From NCBI RefSeq assembly GCF_003474435.1, contig NZ_QRNF01000007.1:53902-117901 (forward strand): DNA of 64,000 nt. Direction: 5' to 3'. Source of the DNA: Ruminococcus sp. AF46-10NS (GTDB taxonomy: Bacteria; Bacillota; Clostridia; Lachnospirales; Lachnospiraceae). Positions 37,308-45,486 of this stretch are shown here, piece by piece. The number at the start of each line of letters is the position of its first letter. Position 1 is the first letter of the stretch. Under the pieces are notes generated by a model. That model was not told the origin of the DNA and did not search any database. It saw nothing but the letters and a program-made list of their open reading frames with translations. Made by a program: the position numbers and the translations under genes.

Positions 37308-38291
37308 TTATTTCCAAATTACTTTATAAACATTGATGATCTTATTCACCTGTGCATCTGTAACTTTTGCAAGTGCGTTCTTTACTGCTTCGTATGTCTG
37401 CGGACGCTGTGCCTTCAGCGCTGCCGGATTCTCCACATAATTCTGAACGGATTCTGCAAAATACTCAGACGCATTCTGTGTTGCATACGCTTTTCTGACA
37501 CCTGTAAATTTAGATTTCTCACTGTTGTAAACAGCTGCGAAAGAACTGGATTTATCAACATTTCCTGCAATAAATGCAAGATAATGTCCAAGTTCATGAT
37601 AGATGGTATCATCTGCATTCTGAAGTGTAATACTTCTTGTTCTTGCATCAAAGTAACCTGCATAGGAAACGCCTGGGTCAACAGTTACTGTAAATCCCAT
37701 TTTCTTATAGGCATTTAATACTTTGCTGTCCATCTTCGGTGCAACAGATGCTACATCTGCGATAGTATATTTCTCTTTTTTTACAGTTGTGCCTGCTGTT
37801 GTGTCCTTTGTGCCGGTTGTCTTGGCCGCTTCAACTGTTGTGGTTGTCTTTATTGTTGTGGTAACTTTCTGTGTCTGTACTACATTTTTGGATTTCCTGG
37901 TGTATTTCTGATTCACATCTGTCTGTACAGTTGTCTGCGTCTTTACTGTTGTTGTCTGATTCTGTTTGGTTGTCTTGGTCGATACTTTCTTTTTTGTTGG
38001 AAATTTCCTGGTATAAGTTTTCGTGGATGCTTTTTTTAACTTGATATTTTTCTTCGTTGTCTTACTTCTTCTGGTTGTCTTGGTTGTTACCTTCGGCCGT
38101 GAAGCAAGCGGTGTGTCATCATCTTCGATAGTCTGCTCAATTACCGGATCTGTATAATTCGGAAGTTCCGGAACCTGTGAGTCCTGCCATACCATTGACA
38201 GACTTCCTGCCGTAAGCAGTACCGCTGCCGTAATACATCCTGCTGCCATCTTCTTATTTTTAAAGAATTTTTTTAAGTTTATTTTCTTCAT
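37308..38291 (-). CDS. Secreted M34/PPEP-like zinc metalloprotease
   Basis: A 327-residue exported protein. A signal or anchor helix (about residues 14-33) is followed by a long Lys/Thr-rich stalk (about 60-175, full of KTT, TKK and QTTV). The last ~130 residues form a small gluzincin domain with YHELGHYL as the HExxH motif and EYFAES as the third zinc ligand. The tail LKAQRPQTYEAVKNALAK closely recalls the end of C. difficile PPEP-1 (Zmp1), a Pro-Pro endopeptidase. A c-di-GMP-I riboswitch precedes it, as it does PPEP-1. A Lys-rich stalk could bind the wall. Substrate specificity is inference. Confidence 0.8.
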   Translation of the reverse strand: MKKINLKKFFKNKKMAAGCITAAVLLTAGSLSMVWQDSQVPELPNYTDPVIEQTIEDDDTPLASRPKVTTKTTRRSKTTKKNIKLKKASTKTYTRKFPTKKKVSTKTTKQNQTTTVKTQTTVQTDVNQKYTRKSKNVVQTQKVTTTIKTTTTVEAAKTTGTKDTTAGTTVKKEKYTIADVASVAPKMDSKVLNAYKKMGFTVTVDPGVSYAGYFDARTRSITLQNADDTIYHELGHYLAFIAGNVDKSSSFAAVYNSEKSKFTGVRKAYATQNASEYFAESVQNYVENPAALKAQRPQTYEAVKNALAKVTDAQVNKIINVYKVIWK

Positions 38292-38364
38292 ACATTTTCA
38301 CACCTTTCTGAAAACGAGGCGTCTCAGCTGTCATCTTTACTGGTGGCCGCAGGTTTATTGCATC

Positions 38365-38393
38365 AAAAAAACCGCTTATTCTAAAATAAACGG
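38365..38393 (-). terminator. Terminator in the riboswitch expression platform
   Basis: On the minus strand CCGTTTATT pairs with AATAAGCGG (one G-U pair), followed by seven T residues (38371-38365). It lies between the aptamer and the protease start codon, about 70 bases from the aptamer and 75 from the ATG, so it suits transcriptional control. Confidence 0.8.
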
Positions 38394-38460
38394 CCGCGTC
38401 AACACATAAATCCTTTTTCACCTGAATGATGCTTAAGTACGTCACTAAATCGGATTTAGT

Positions 38461-38550
38461 GCGGCAACCGGCTGTCATAGTCATTTAACTGTAATTTTCT
38501 GTGACCTTAGACCCTTGGCTTTGCGTCCCTGTCTTTCAACAGGTTTGCCT
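38461..38550 (-). promoter_or_regulatory. Cyclic di-GMP-I (GEMM-I) riboswitch
   Basis: Read on the minus strand: GGCAAACC (38549-38542), hairpin CCTGT-TGAAAG-ACAGG with the GAAA tetraloop, the hallmark GGGACGCAAAGCC, then GGGTCTAAGG, a second hairpin arm, and GACAGCCGGTTGCCG, which closes P1. These are the conserved core elements of the class. A CACTAAATC/GATTTAGTG hairpin and a terminator follow. It should switch the zinc protease gene in response to cyclic di-GMP; by analogy with C. difficile PPEP-1 an OFF switch is likely. Confidence 0.94.
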
Positions 38551-38560
38551 TTATATATAC

Positions 38561-38589
38561 AGTATATGGTGTTTTCCCTGAAATGTCAA
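38561..38589 (-). promoter_or_regulatory. Riboswitch promoter
   Basis: TTGACA (38589-38584), exactly 17 bases, TATACT (38566-38561). Transcription would start about four bases before the aptamer. Confidence 0.9.
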
Positions 38590-38639
38590 CATTTTCCCCC
38601 TGATTTTAAGCCCTGCTTCTGTCCTTTTTTTTCATAATC

Positions 38640-38648
38640 TGCTATACT
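38640..38648 (+). promoter_or_regulatory. Extended -10 promoter of the transglutaminase/pilus unit
   Basis: TGC-TATACT at 38640-38648 with no good -35 box. The leader is about 45 bases. It is back to back with the riboswitch promoter. Confidence 0.5.
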
Positions 38649-38699
38649 GTTTTCTATAAAAAAGATGAAAAACACTTTATAAACAGGAGAACGGCAAAT

Positions 38700-39623
38700 A
38701 TGTCTAAATTCTTATCTGTCCGTCTCTTTTTTGTACTGCTGCTTTCCGGGATCCTGGTGTTCCTCTCAGGCTGCGGTAAATCTGCCGGATCCGGCAAAGA
38801 ACCGCCGACTTATTCACCTGCACAGGTTCTCACCCCGGAAGCCCCCGGCAAACAGACCCTCGGAAATCCTCCTCTGATCCTGGATATTTCCAATCAGGAT
38901 CAGGGTTATTTCACTGCCTTGTCTGATTCCGGTGATTCCCGTATGAACATTCAGCTTACCACGCCCTCAGGAGTACTCTATTCCTATTTTCTGGAACCGA
39001 AAAAACAGGCTGTTCTGCCTTTTTCCGAAGGCTCCGGCGATTATCTAGTCACCTGCTACCAGCAGATTGACGGAAGCCAGTATGCAGCCCTCTATACAGA
39101 AACCTTAACTGTGAAGCTTGAAAATGAATTTCTTCCGTTTCTGTATCCGAACCAGTACGTGGATTTTTCCAAAGACAGCCAGGTCTGCAGTGAAGCAAAA
39201 TCTCTTGTCACAAAGGATATGAATGATGTGGACATCCTGAAAGCTGTCTATAAATATGTGATCAATAATGTCACTTACGATTACGACAAGGCCGATTCTG
39301 TAGAAGCCGGTTATCTTCCGGATGTTGACGACACACTTTCCTCTGGTACAGGCATCTGTTTCGACTACGCAGCACTGACCGCTGCCATGCTCCGAAGCCA
39401 GGACATTCCCTGCAAACTGGAGATCGGCTATTCCGGCGATATCAAACACGCCTGGATCGATGTCTATATCAGAAACAAAGGCTGGGTCACAAAGGCCATT
39501 TCTTTTGAAGGAGATACCTGGAAGCTGATGGACCCCACCTTTGATTCCAACAGTGACGACAATGAAGCCATTCAGGATTATATCGGAGACGAAAGCAATT
39601 ATACGGTACAGTTCACCTACTGA
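38700..39623 (+). CDS. Transglutaminase-like lipoprotein
   Basis: A 307-residue exported lipoprotein with a signal peptide and lipobox FLSGC (Cys about residue 25). The C-terminal half is a transglutaminase-core domain. Its catalytic Cys is in GTGICFDYAALTAAML, the His in KHAWIDVYI, and the Asp likely in LMDPTFDS. Members act as proteases, peptide-bond or crosslinking enzymes at the cell surface. It starts at ATG 38700 behind AGGAG, 31 bases ahead of pilC, and probably belongs to the pilus operon. Confidence 0.85.
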   Translation: MSKFLSVRLFFVLLLSGILVFLSGCGKSAGSGKEPPTYSPAQVLTPEAPGKQTLGNPPLILDISNQDQGYFTALSDSGDSRMNIQLTTPSGVLYSYFLEPKKQAVLPFSEGSGDYLVTCYQQIDGSQYAALYTETLTVKLENEFLPFLYPNQYVDFSKDSQVCSEAKSLVTKDMNDVDILKAVYKYVINNVTYDYDKADSVEAGYLPDVDDTLSSGTGICFDYAALTAAMLRSQDIPCKLEIGYSGDIKHAWIDVYIRNKGWVTKAISFEGDTWKLMDPTFDSNSDDNEAIQDYIGDESNYTVQFTY

Positions 39624-39654
39624 CCGCTTACCTTACAAAAAAGGAGACGATTCT

Positions 39655-40697
39655 ATGAAATATAAACTGACGGCCTGGAACTCAAAAATTTCTGCGGGCA
39701 GATGGGAATGCTTCTGCATTCCGGCATATCCACAACAGAAGGGCTGCACATCCTCTGTGACGAAAGCAGAACAGATACAGACAGGGAAATTCTGGAACCT
39801 CTGATCCGTTCCGTCGAAGAAACCGGCTCCCTTTCCCAGGCTCTTGAGGAAGCCGGCTGTTTTCCAAAATCCATGACTGCCTATGTAAGAGCCGGCGAGG
39901 AAACCGGCTGCCTGGACGAAATTATGGAAAGCCTTTACCTTCACTATGAGCAGGAACAGGAAATTTCACAGCAGATCCGGAGTGCAGTCACTTATCCCCT
40001 TATCATGCTGGGAATGATGGCCGTTGTAATCCTTGTCCTCCTGGTAAAAGTCCTTCCTGTTTTTCAGCAGGTATTCACACAGATGGGAATGGAGATGAAC
40101 GGAGTATCCCGGGGACTTTTAAATGCCGGAAATGTGATCAGACACTACTCTGTGGTTTTTATGATCCTGGCCGCTGTACTGATCGGCTGCATCCTGTTTT
40201 TCAGCCTTACGGAAAAAGGCCGCCAGAATCTTAGCCAGCTGATAACCCATCTTCCGGTATTCCGTGAGATCCCGGTTGCCATGGATTACAGCCGCCTGGC
40301 CCAGGGACTGTCTCTTGGCCTTAAAAGTGGTCTTTCCCCGGAAACCACCCTGGAACTTACCAGGTCCCTGCTGACTCAGCCCGAGATTCTTGACCGCCTG
40401 AAAAAAACCTCTGTACTTCTTGATGAAGGTGAAGCCTTTTCCAGAGCTCTCACCGAATCAGAGCTCTTTGGCGGCATGGAAGGACGTCTTGTCAACATTT
40501 CCTTTTATTCCGGCACCAGTGACGAAACTTTTCGCCAGCTTTCCCGGCAGTACACGGAAAAATCCCTGGATCTGATCTCACAGGCTGTTTCTGTTATAGA
40601 GCCTACCATTGTGATCCTTCTTTCTCTTCTTGTAGGTCTTGTACTGCTTTCTGTGATGATGCCACTTCTGGGCATCCTCTCGGATTTTGCAATGTAA
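39655..40697 (+). CDS. Type II secretion/type IV pilus inner-membrane platform (PilC/GspF), frameshifted
   Basis: PilC is the membrane platform that couples the cytoplasmic ATPase to pilin assembly. With one base restored near 39674 (GGCCTGGAA for GGCCCTGGAA) the protein has 347 residues from ATG 39655 (site AAGGAG). It then shows the family start LKNFCGQMGMLLHSGIST, two GspF domains (GSLSQALEEAG and GEAFSRALTES) and three helices, the last being IVILLSLLVGLVLLSVMMPLL. It is shorter than the usual ~400. A start at 39702 within the gene would lack conserved residues. Confidence 0.88.
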
Positions 40698-40709
40698 GGT
40701 GGTGACAGA

Positions 40710-41066
40710 ATGGAACTTTTTGAAAACCGCAGAAAAAAATTCCTGAGAAGTCTTCTGCTTCTTTTTCCGGTGCTGTTTCTGGTCATAGCCTGTATCCTGT
40801 TTACTGCAGGTGTCGGCCGCACTTCCGGAAAAACCCTTTTGCAGGAACAAAACGCCCTGGAACAGACATTAAAAAGCTGTGCTGTCCGCACCTATGCCAT
40901 GACCGGGGAATACCCTGAGGATCTTTCCCAGCTTCTTGATGACTACCACATCACCTATGACAAAACCCGGTTCGTGGTAGAGTACGTTCCCAATGGTTCC
41001 AACCTTCTGCCATCTGTCAGCGTGATCGCCCTGAACGGAAGCCGGAAAGGAGGAACCGCCTCATGA
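40710..41066 (+). CDS. Small membrane protein of pilus operon
   Basis: A 118-residue protein with one N-terminal helix (SLLLLFPVLFLVIACILFTAGV) and an outer domain with pilin-like spacing: LEQTLKSCAVRTYAMTGEYPEDLSQLLDDY resembles the start of minor pseudopilins. No prepilin-peptidase motif (G/FxxxE) is clear. The start is ATG 40710 after AAGGTGG. It overlaps the next gene by four bases (ATGA). Confidence 0.65.
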   Translation: MELFENRRKKFLRSLLLLFPVLFLVIACILFTAGVGRTSGKTLLQEQNALEQTLKSCAVRTYAMTGEYPEDLSQLLDDYHITYDKTRFVVEYVPNGSNLLPSVSVIALNGSRKGGTAS

Positions 41067-41584
41067 AACAGCAGAAAACCAACGGACATTCCATCTCCTC
41101 ACTGTTTTCCCTTCTTCTGTTCGGGATCTTCGCCCTGTTCCTTATGCTGATGCTTTTGTTTTCTGCAAGAGTTTATCAGAATACTATGGAACAGACAGAT
41201 TCTGACACTGACTTTGGGACAGCAGTCACATATCTCACTACCAAATTCCGTCAGCATGACCAGACAGACGGGATCTTTACCGGCACCCTGGACGGCACGC
41301 CTGCGCTGTGTTTCCGGGATCACATAAAAGATAAGGATTATATCACTTATATTTACCTGAAAGATGAGAATCTGATGGAACTTTTTACTGCTTCGGATTC
41401 TCAGGCAAACTCTTCTGCCGGCACTGCCATCGCAGCACTTTCAGACTTCCAGACAGAAAAAATGGAACACGGATTTTACCGCATCACGCTCAAAAGCACA
41501 GCAGGAATTTCTTCCAGATTTCTTCTTCACATTACAGCCGCTGATGCAGCACAGCCCACAGTAAAAAAGGAGGCCTCCTCATGA
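41063..41584 (+). CDS. DUF4860-like membrane protein of pilus operon
   Basis: A 173-residue protein with one N-terminal helix (SLFSLLLFGIFALFLMLMLLFSARVY) and an extracytoplasmic domain. It resembles the DUF4860 family found in Clostridial pilus-type loci. Start and stop overlap its neighbours by ATGA, so translation is coupled. Likely a pseudopilin-like accessory part; the role is unproven. Confidence 0.68.
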   Translation: MKQQKTNGHSISSLFSLLLFGIFALFLMLMLLFSARVYQNTMEQTDSDTDFGTAVTYLTTKFRQHDQTDGIFTGTLDGTPALCFRDHIKDKDYITYIYLKDENLMELFTASDSQANSSAGTAIAALSDFQTEKMEHGFYRITLKSTAGISSRFLLHITAADAAQPTVKKEASS

Positions 41585-42033
41585 AAAAATTACAGCAAAA
41601 CTTTGGAAGCAGCCTTTTTCTCATGGAGATGATCCTGGCACTTCTGTTCCTGTCCCTCTCCTGTGCAACCTGCATTCAGATCTTTGCGGCAGCAAGGTCA
41701 AACAGGATCAGGGCAGAACAGCTGAACCAGCTCCAGACACTGACTACTTCTGTCGGCGAAGCACTGGAAGGCACAGACGGTTCCGCTGATGAAATTTTAG
41801 AGCTTATTCCGGATGGTGTTCAGGAAGATCCAGAAATTAACTGGTATTATGACAACGCCTGGAAGATATGTCCTCGGGACAGCGCAGTCTACGTGATGAC
41901 TTTCACACCGGATACTTCTTCTCCGGAAAAATCAGGCACACTTACTTTCTGCCGGACTTCTGATAACACAGAGCTTTACCAGATTTCCCTCCGCTTTCCT
42001 GCCTGTGATTTCGGAAAGGAGGATTCGAAATGA
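41581..42033 (+). CDS. Prepilin-like protein of pilus operon
   Basis: A 150-residue protein whose N-terminus (QQNFGSSLFLMEMILALLFLSLSCATC) has a short basic leader and a hydrophobic helix with an internal Glu, reminiscent of type IV pilins, although the cleavage motif is not canonical. The rest is a small soluble domain with cysteines near positions 100 and 130. It overlaps both neighbours by four bases. Confidence 0.62.
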   Translation: MKKLQQNFGSSLFLMEMILALLFLSLSCATCIQIFAAARSNRIRAEQLNQLQTLTTSVGEALEGTDGSADEILELIPDGVQEDPEINWYYDNAWKICPRDSAVYVMTFTPDTSSPEKSGTLTFCRTSDNTELYQISLRFPACDFGKEDSK

Positions 42034-42518
42034 AACAAAAACATTATTTTTTTGTAACTGTTGGAATCCCTTCCCTGTTTCTGATTTTTTCTGTTCTGGT
42101 ACTTTCTGTTCTGGCTCTGCTTACCCTCGGAAGCTCCAGAAACAGCCTGAACACAGCAAAACATTCTCTGGAGCAGACGGAGAAATATTACAAAGCCTGC
42201 TCCAGTGCCACAGAAACCGTATCACAGATCCGAAGTTGGGCCGGCAAGTTTGCAGAAGAATCTGCAAGTGAAGAAGAATATTTTTCCCAACTCAGTCAGT
42301 TCGCGGATACTGAAGGCGCTCTTACCTGGGACTCCGCCAAGCATACTCTTTCTTTCTCGAAAAAGATCTCAGATACCCAGCAGCTTTCCGTTATTCTGGA
42401 GCTTCTTTATCCGGCAGAAAAAAACACCCAGGCTCTTAATGTCCTTCAGTGGAATACAGAGCTCACAGATTCATGGACACCTGACAACAGCCAGAATATA
42501 TTTAAAGGAGGCAAATGA
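42030..42518 (+). CDS. Single-helix protein of pilus operon
   Basis: A 162-residue protein with one N-terminal helix (GIPSLFLIFSVLVLSVLALLTL), a helical stretch (residues 35-85) and a small C-terminal domain. I do not recognise a family. The gene overlaps those on both sides (ATGA), which ties it to the pilus machinery. It could be a minor pilin or an alignment-complex part. Confidence 0.6.
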   Translation: MKQKHYFFVTVGIPSLFLIFSVLVLSVLALLTLGSSRNSLNTAKHSLEQTEKYYKACSSATETVSQIRSWAGKFAEESASEEEYFSQLSQFADTEGALTWDSAKHTLSFSKKISDTQQLSVILELLYPAEKNTQALNVLQWNTELTDSWTPDNSQNIFKGGK

Positions 42519-43582
42519 GCATGGACACCCAAATCCCTGAATTCTTAACAGAAGCCGCCAACAAACGTGTTTCTGATATCTTTATCATTGCAGGCCGCAC
42601 ACTGGCCGAAAAGATCGACGGCCATCTTTTCAGCATCGGAGAAAGGCTGATGCCGGAACAGACAGAATCATTGCTGCGCACCATCTACAAACTTGCAGGA
42701 AACCGTGATATGTCAAAACTTCTGGAAACCGGCGACGATGACTTTTCGTTTTCCATTTCCGGTGTTTCCCGCTTCCGCGTCAATGCTTACAAACAGCGTG
42801 GTTCCCTTGCAGCTGTGATCCGTGTGATCGCTTTCCGGCTGCCTGATCCGGCAGAGCTTATGATCCCGGATGACGTTATGAACATTACCGGCTATACCCG
42901 TGGAATGGTTCTTGTGACAGGTTCTGCCGGAAGTGGTAAATCCACCACTATGGCCTGCCTGATCGACCGAATCAACCATACACGTGAGGGACATATCATT
43001 ACCCTGGAAGACCCTCTTGAGTACCTGCACCGCCACGACCGATGCATTGTAAGCCAGCGTGAGATCTGTACAGATACTGAAAGCTATCTTACTTCTCTGC
43101 GTGCCACACTCCGGCAGAGCCCTGATGTGATCCTTCTTGGCGAAATGCGTGATTATGAGACGATCCAGACTGCAATGACTGCTGCTGAGACCGGTCATCT
43201 GGTTCTTTCCAGTCTTCATACTCTTGGAGCTGCCAATACGATCGAACGTATTATGGATGTGTTTGAACCGTCACAACAGCGCCAGATTGCCATTCAGCTT
43301 TCCATGGTGCTCCAGGCCGTGATCTCCCAGCAGCTGATCCCGGATGTGGACGGCCGCAATATCCCTGTTTTTGAGGTCATGCGACTGACACCTGCCATCC
43401 GTAATATGATCCGCGACAACAAAATCCACCAGATTGAAGGCGTGATCTCCACCTCCAGCCAGGATCAGATGCGTTCCATGGACCAGAGTCTTCTTGAACT
43501 GTATCGAAAAAAACGTATCACCAGGGATACCGCTTTGAAATATGCTATGAATCCGGAGATGCTGAAGCGAAAACTGATGTAA
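42515..43582 (+). CDS. PilT-type secretion ATPase
   Basis: About 353-355 residues. This hexameric cytoplasmic ATPase retracts (PilT) or powers type IV pili. It has the N-terminal PAS-like domain, Walker A GSAGSGKST (about residue 135), the Asp box (ITLEDPLEYLH), Walker B (VILLGEMRDYETI) and the His box (TGHLVLSSLHT). The spacing and the short N-terminal domain favour PilT over PilB. Two starts are possible: ATG 42515 or ATG 42521, which has the better-spaced AGGAGG. No second ATPase, prepilin peptidase or major pilin is visible. Confidence 0.88.
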   Translation: MSMDTQIPEFLTEAANKRVSDIFIIAGRTLAEKIDGHLFSIGERLMPEQTESLLRTIYKLAGNRDMSKLLETGDDDFSFSISGVSRFRVNAYKQRGSLAAVIRVIAFRLPDPAELMIPDDVMNITGYTRGMVLVTGSAGSGKSTTMACLIDRINHTREGHIITLEDPLEYLHRHDRCIVSQREICTDTESYLTSLRATLRQSPDVILLGEMRDYETIQTAMTAAETGHLVLSSLHTLGAANTIERIMDVFEPSQQRQIAIQLSMVLQAVISQQLIPDVDGRNIPVFEVMRLTPAIRNMIRDNKIHQIEGVISTSSQDQMRSMDQSLLELYRKKRITRDTALKYAMNPEMLKRKLM

Positions 43583-43605
43583 ACTTTAGGAATTTTACTT
43601 ATATG

Positions 43606-43658
43606 TCAAAAAATCCCCTGCTGTCGGCTCATACAGCCAACATGCAGGGGATCTTTCA
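43606..43658. terminator. Bidirectional terminator after the pilus operon
   Basis: ATCCCCTGC pairs with GCAGGGGAT around an inner TGTCGGCT/AGCCAACA arm. On the minus strand it is followed by TTTTTTG. Confidence 0.85.
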
Positions 43659-43725
43659 TAAGCGGAATTTTACATTCCGCTCTGCCACATACTTATGAAT
43701 GTAATCTGTCACATTTCTGTTTTCA

Positions 43726-44226
43726 TTAATGTACCACATTTCCCACAATTCCATAGGAAACAACATACATGATAACAGTTGCCATCACCAGTCCGCAAAA
43801 GATAGCGATAGATGATTTCTTGATATCCACCTCGAGAAGAGATGCGATCAGAGATCCTGTCCAGGCGCCTGTACCCGGCAGCGGGATTCCTACGAACAAC
43901 AGAAGCCCGAGGAATTCATATCTCTTGATCTGATCACTTTTTCCCATAGCTCTGTTCTCCAGCTTAACGATCAGACCTCTGAAAAGCTTCGTCTTTTTTA
44001 ACCATTTAAAGATCTGCCTGATAAAAAGCAGGATAAACGGGATCGGAATAATATTTCCCGCAATACAGATCGGAATTGCCTTTACAGCCGGAATCTTCAG
44101 AAGTGATGCAGCCAGAAGACCGCCTCGAAGCTCCAGGATTGGGATCATGGAAATGATGAACACCGCACCCTCCGGAGAAATAAACTGTGAAAGGTGGGTT
44201 GAAAACCACTGTACAAGTACTTCCAT
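43726..44226 (-). CDS. Putative small multidrug export-like membrane protein (COG2426)
   Basis: A 166-residue membrane protein with about four helices and the family motifs ILELRGGLLAA and GIPLPGTGAWTGSLIA. It belongs to the family named 'putative small multi-drug export' (PF06695). The name rests on little evidence and the substrate is unknown. It starts 12 bases after the hisC stop and is probably co-transcribed with it. Confidence 0.82.
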   Translation of the reverse strand: MEVLVQWFSTHLSQFISPEGAVFIISMIPILELRGGLLAASLLKIPAVKAIPICIAGNIIPIPFILLFIRQIFKWLKKTKLFRGLIVKLENRAMGKSDQIKRYEFLGLLLFVGIPLPGTGAWTGSLIASLLEVDIKKSSIAIFCGLVMATVIMYVVSYGIVGNVVH

Positions 44227-44238
44227 AGTACCTCCTTC

Positions 44239-45294
44239 TTATTTCAGATATTCTGTCAAAAACTCAATCAGTTTCTTCATCTCCTCATCTGTACCAATGG
44301 TGATACGGAGATGGTTGTCGATTCTGTCCTTCGGAAAATATCTCACATAGATATGTTTCTCTCTAAGAGCTTCGAAGAGCTCTTTTGCAGGACAGCTCTT
44401 ATGTGTGGCAAAAATAAAGTTTGCTTTGGAATCCTGAAAAGAAAATCCAAGTTTTCCAAGTTCTGTCTTTGTCCACTCTCTTGTCGCAATGATCTTATTA
44501 CAACACTCCTCAAAATATGCCTTATCTTCCATAGATGCCACACCTGCTGCAATGGTAGTTCTATCCATTGTGTAGGAGTTAAAAGAATACTTCACATCAT
44601 TCAGATACTTGATCAGCTCCGGATTTCCGAATGCATATCCAATACGCATTCCTGCAAGAGATCTGGACTTGGAGAATGTCTGCACAACAAGAAGATTATC
44701 ATATTTTTCAATCAGAGGAAGTGCGGATACAGATCCAAAATCCACATAAGCCTCATCTACGATCACGATACTTTCCGGATTTTTTGCCACGATCTCCTCA
44801 ATCTCAGAAAGCGGCATCTCTACACCTGTCGGTGCATTGGGATTCGGGAATACGATTCCGCCATTCTCACGCAAGTAGTCTTCCTTGCGGATATGGAACT
44901 CCTCATCCAGTGCCGGACGCTCATAAGGAATGCGGAAAAGATCTGCCCATACATCATAAAATGAGTATGTAATATCCGGGAACAGGATCGGCTTTTCCGA
45001 ATTAAAAAATGTCAGGAAACACATGGCCAGAACATCGTCTGAACCAACACCTGTAAATACCTGCTCATCTTTCAGCCCGTAAAATCCGGCAATGCTGTGT
45101 ACGAGGTCTCCTGCTGTCGGGTCCGGATAAAGTCTCAGTGTATCTGTATCAAGGTTCTCAAGAGCCTTCTCTACTCCCGGTGCCGGTGAATATGGATTCT
45201 CATTTGTATTCAGTTTGATCATACCGCTCTCATTTGGCTGTTCACCCGGAGTATACGGCACGACTTTTCGTATATTTGCTTCCCATGGTTTCAT
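44239..45294 (-). CDS. hisC: Histidinol-phosphate aminotransferase
   Basis: HisC transfers the amino group from glutamate in histidine synthesis and uses PLP. The 351-residue class II aminotransferase has NTNENPYSPAPGV near the N-terminus, VDEAYVDFG, the PLP lysine in TFSKSRSLAGMRIGYAFG, and RITIGTDEEMKKL at the end. The start is ATG 45294 behind AGGAGG. No other his gene lies nearby, so a role with other imidazole or aromatic acids cannot be excluded. Confidence 0.92.
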   Translation of the reverse strand: MKPWEANIRKVVPYTPGEQPNESGMIKLNTNENPYSPAPGVEKALENLDTDTLRLYPDPTAGDLVHSIAGFYGLKDEQVFTGVGSDDVLAMCFLTFFNSEKPILFPDITYSFYDVWADLFRIPYERPALDEEFHIRKEDYLRENGGIVFPNPNAPTGVEMPLSEIEEIVAKNPESIVIVDEAYVDFGSVSALPLIEKYDNLLVVQTFSKSRSLAGMRIGYAFGNPELIKYLNDVKYSFNSYTMDRTTIAAGVASMEDKAYFEECCNKIIATREWTKTELGKLGFSFQDSKANFIFATHKSCPAKELFEALREKHIYVRYFPKDRIDNHLRITIGTDEEMKKLIEFLTEYLK

Positions 45295-45397
45295 GCTGTG
45301 CTTAGGCCTCCTATCAGTTATTGTTCGTCTCGCTCTTTGCTATTGTACTCACTGAAGAGATATTTGTCAAAGGGTAATACCACCTTCCCGGCAACAA

Positions 45398-45440
45398 AAA
45401 GACACCCGTACCGAGTTACAGAGTACGGGTGTCTGATATA
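45398..45440 (-). terminator. Terminator of the malic enzyme unit
   Basis: AGACACCCGTAC (45400-45411) pairs perfectly with GTACGGGTGTCT (45423-45434). On the minus strand it is followed by TTTTTG; there are also T residues on the plus side. Confidence 0.88.
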
Positions 45441-45486
45441 TTTTTCTTAATGAAGGGCTGTTTTGGTCCGTGTCAGGCGTTTAAGA

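Noticed and set aside
39702..40697. Short PilC starting at 39702
   Set aside because: The conserved LKNFCGQ segment lies upstream in a shifted frame after a proper ribosome site and ATG at 39655.
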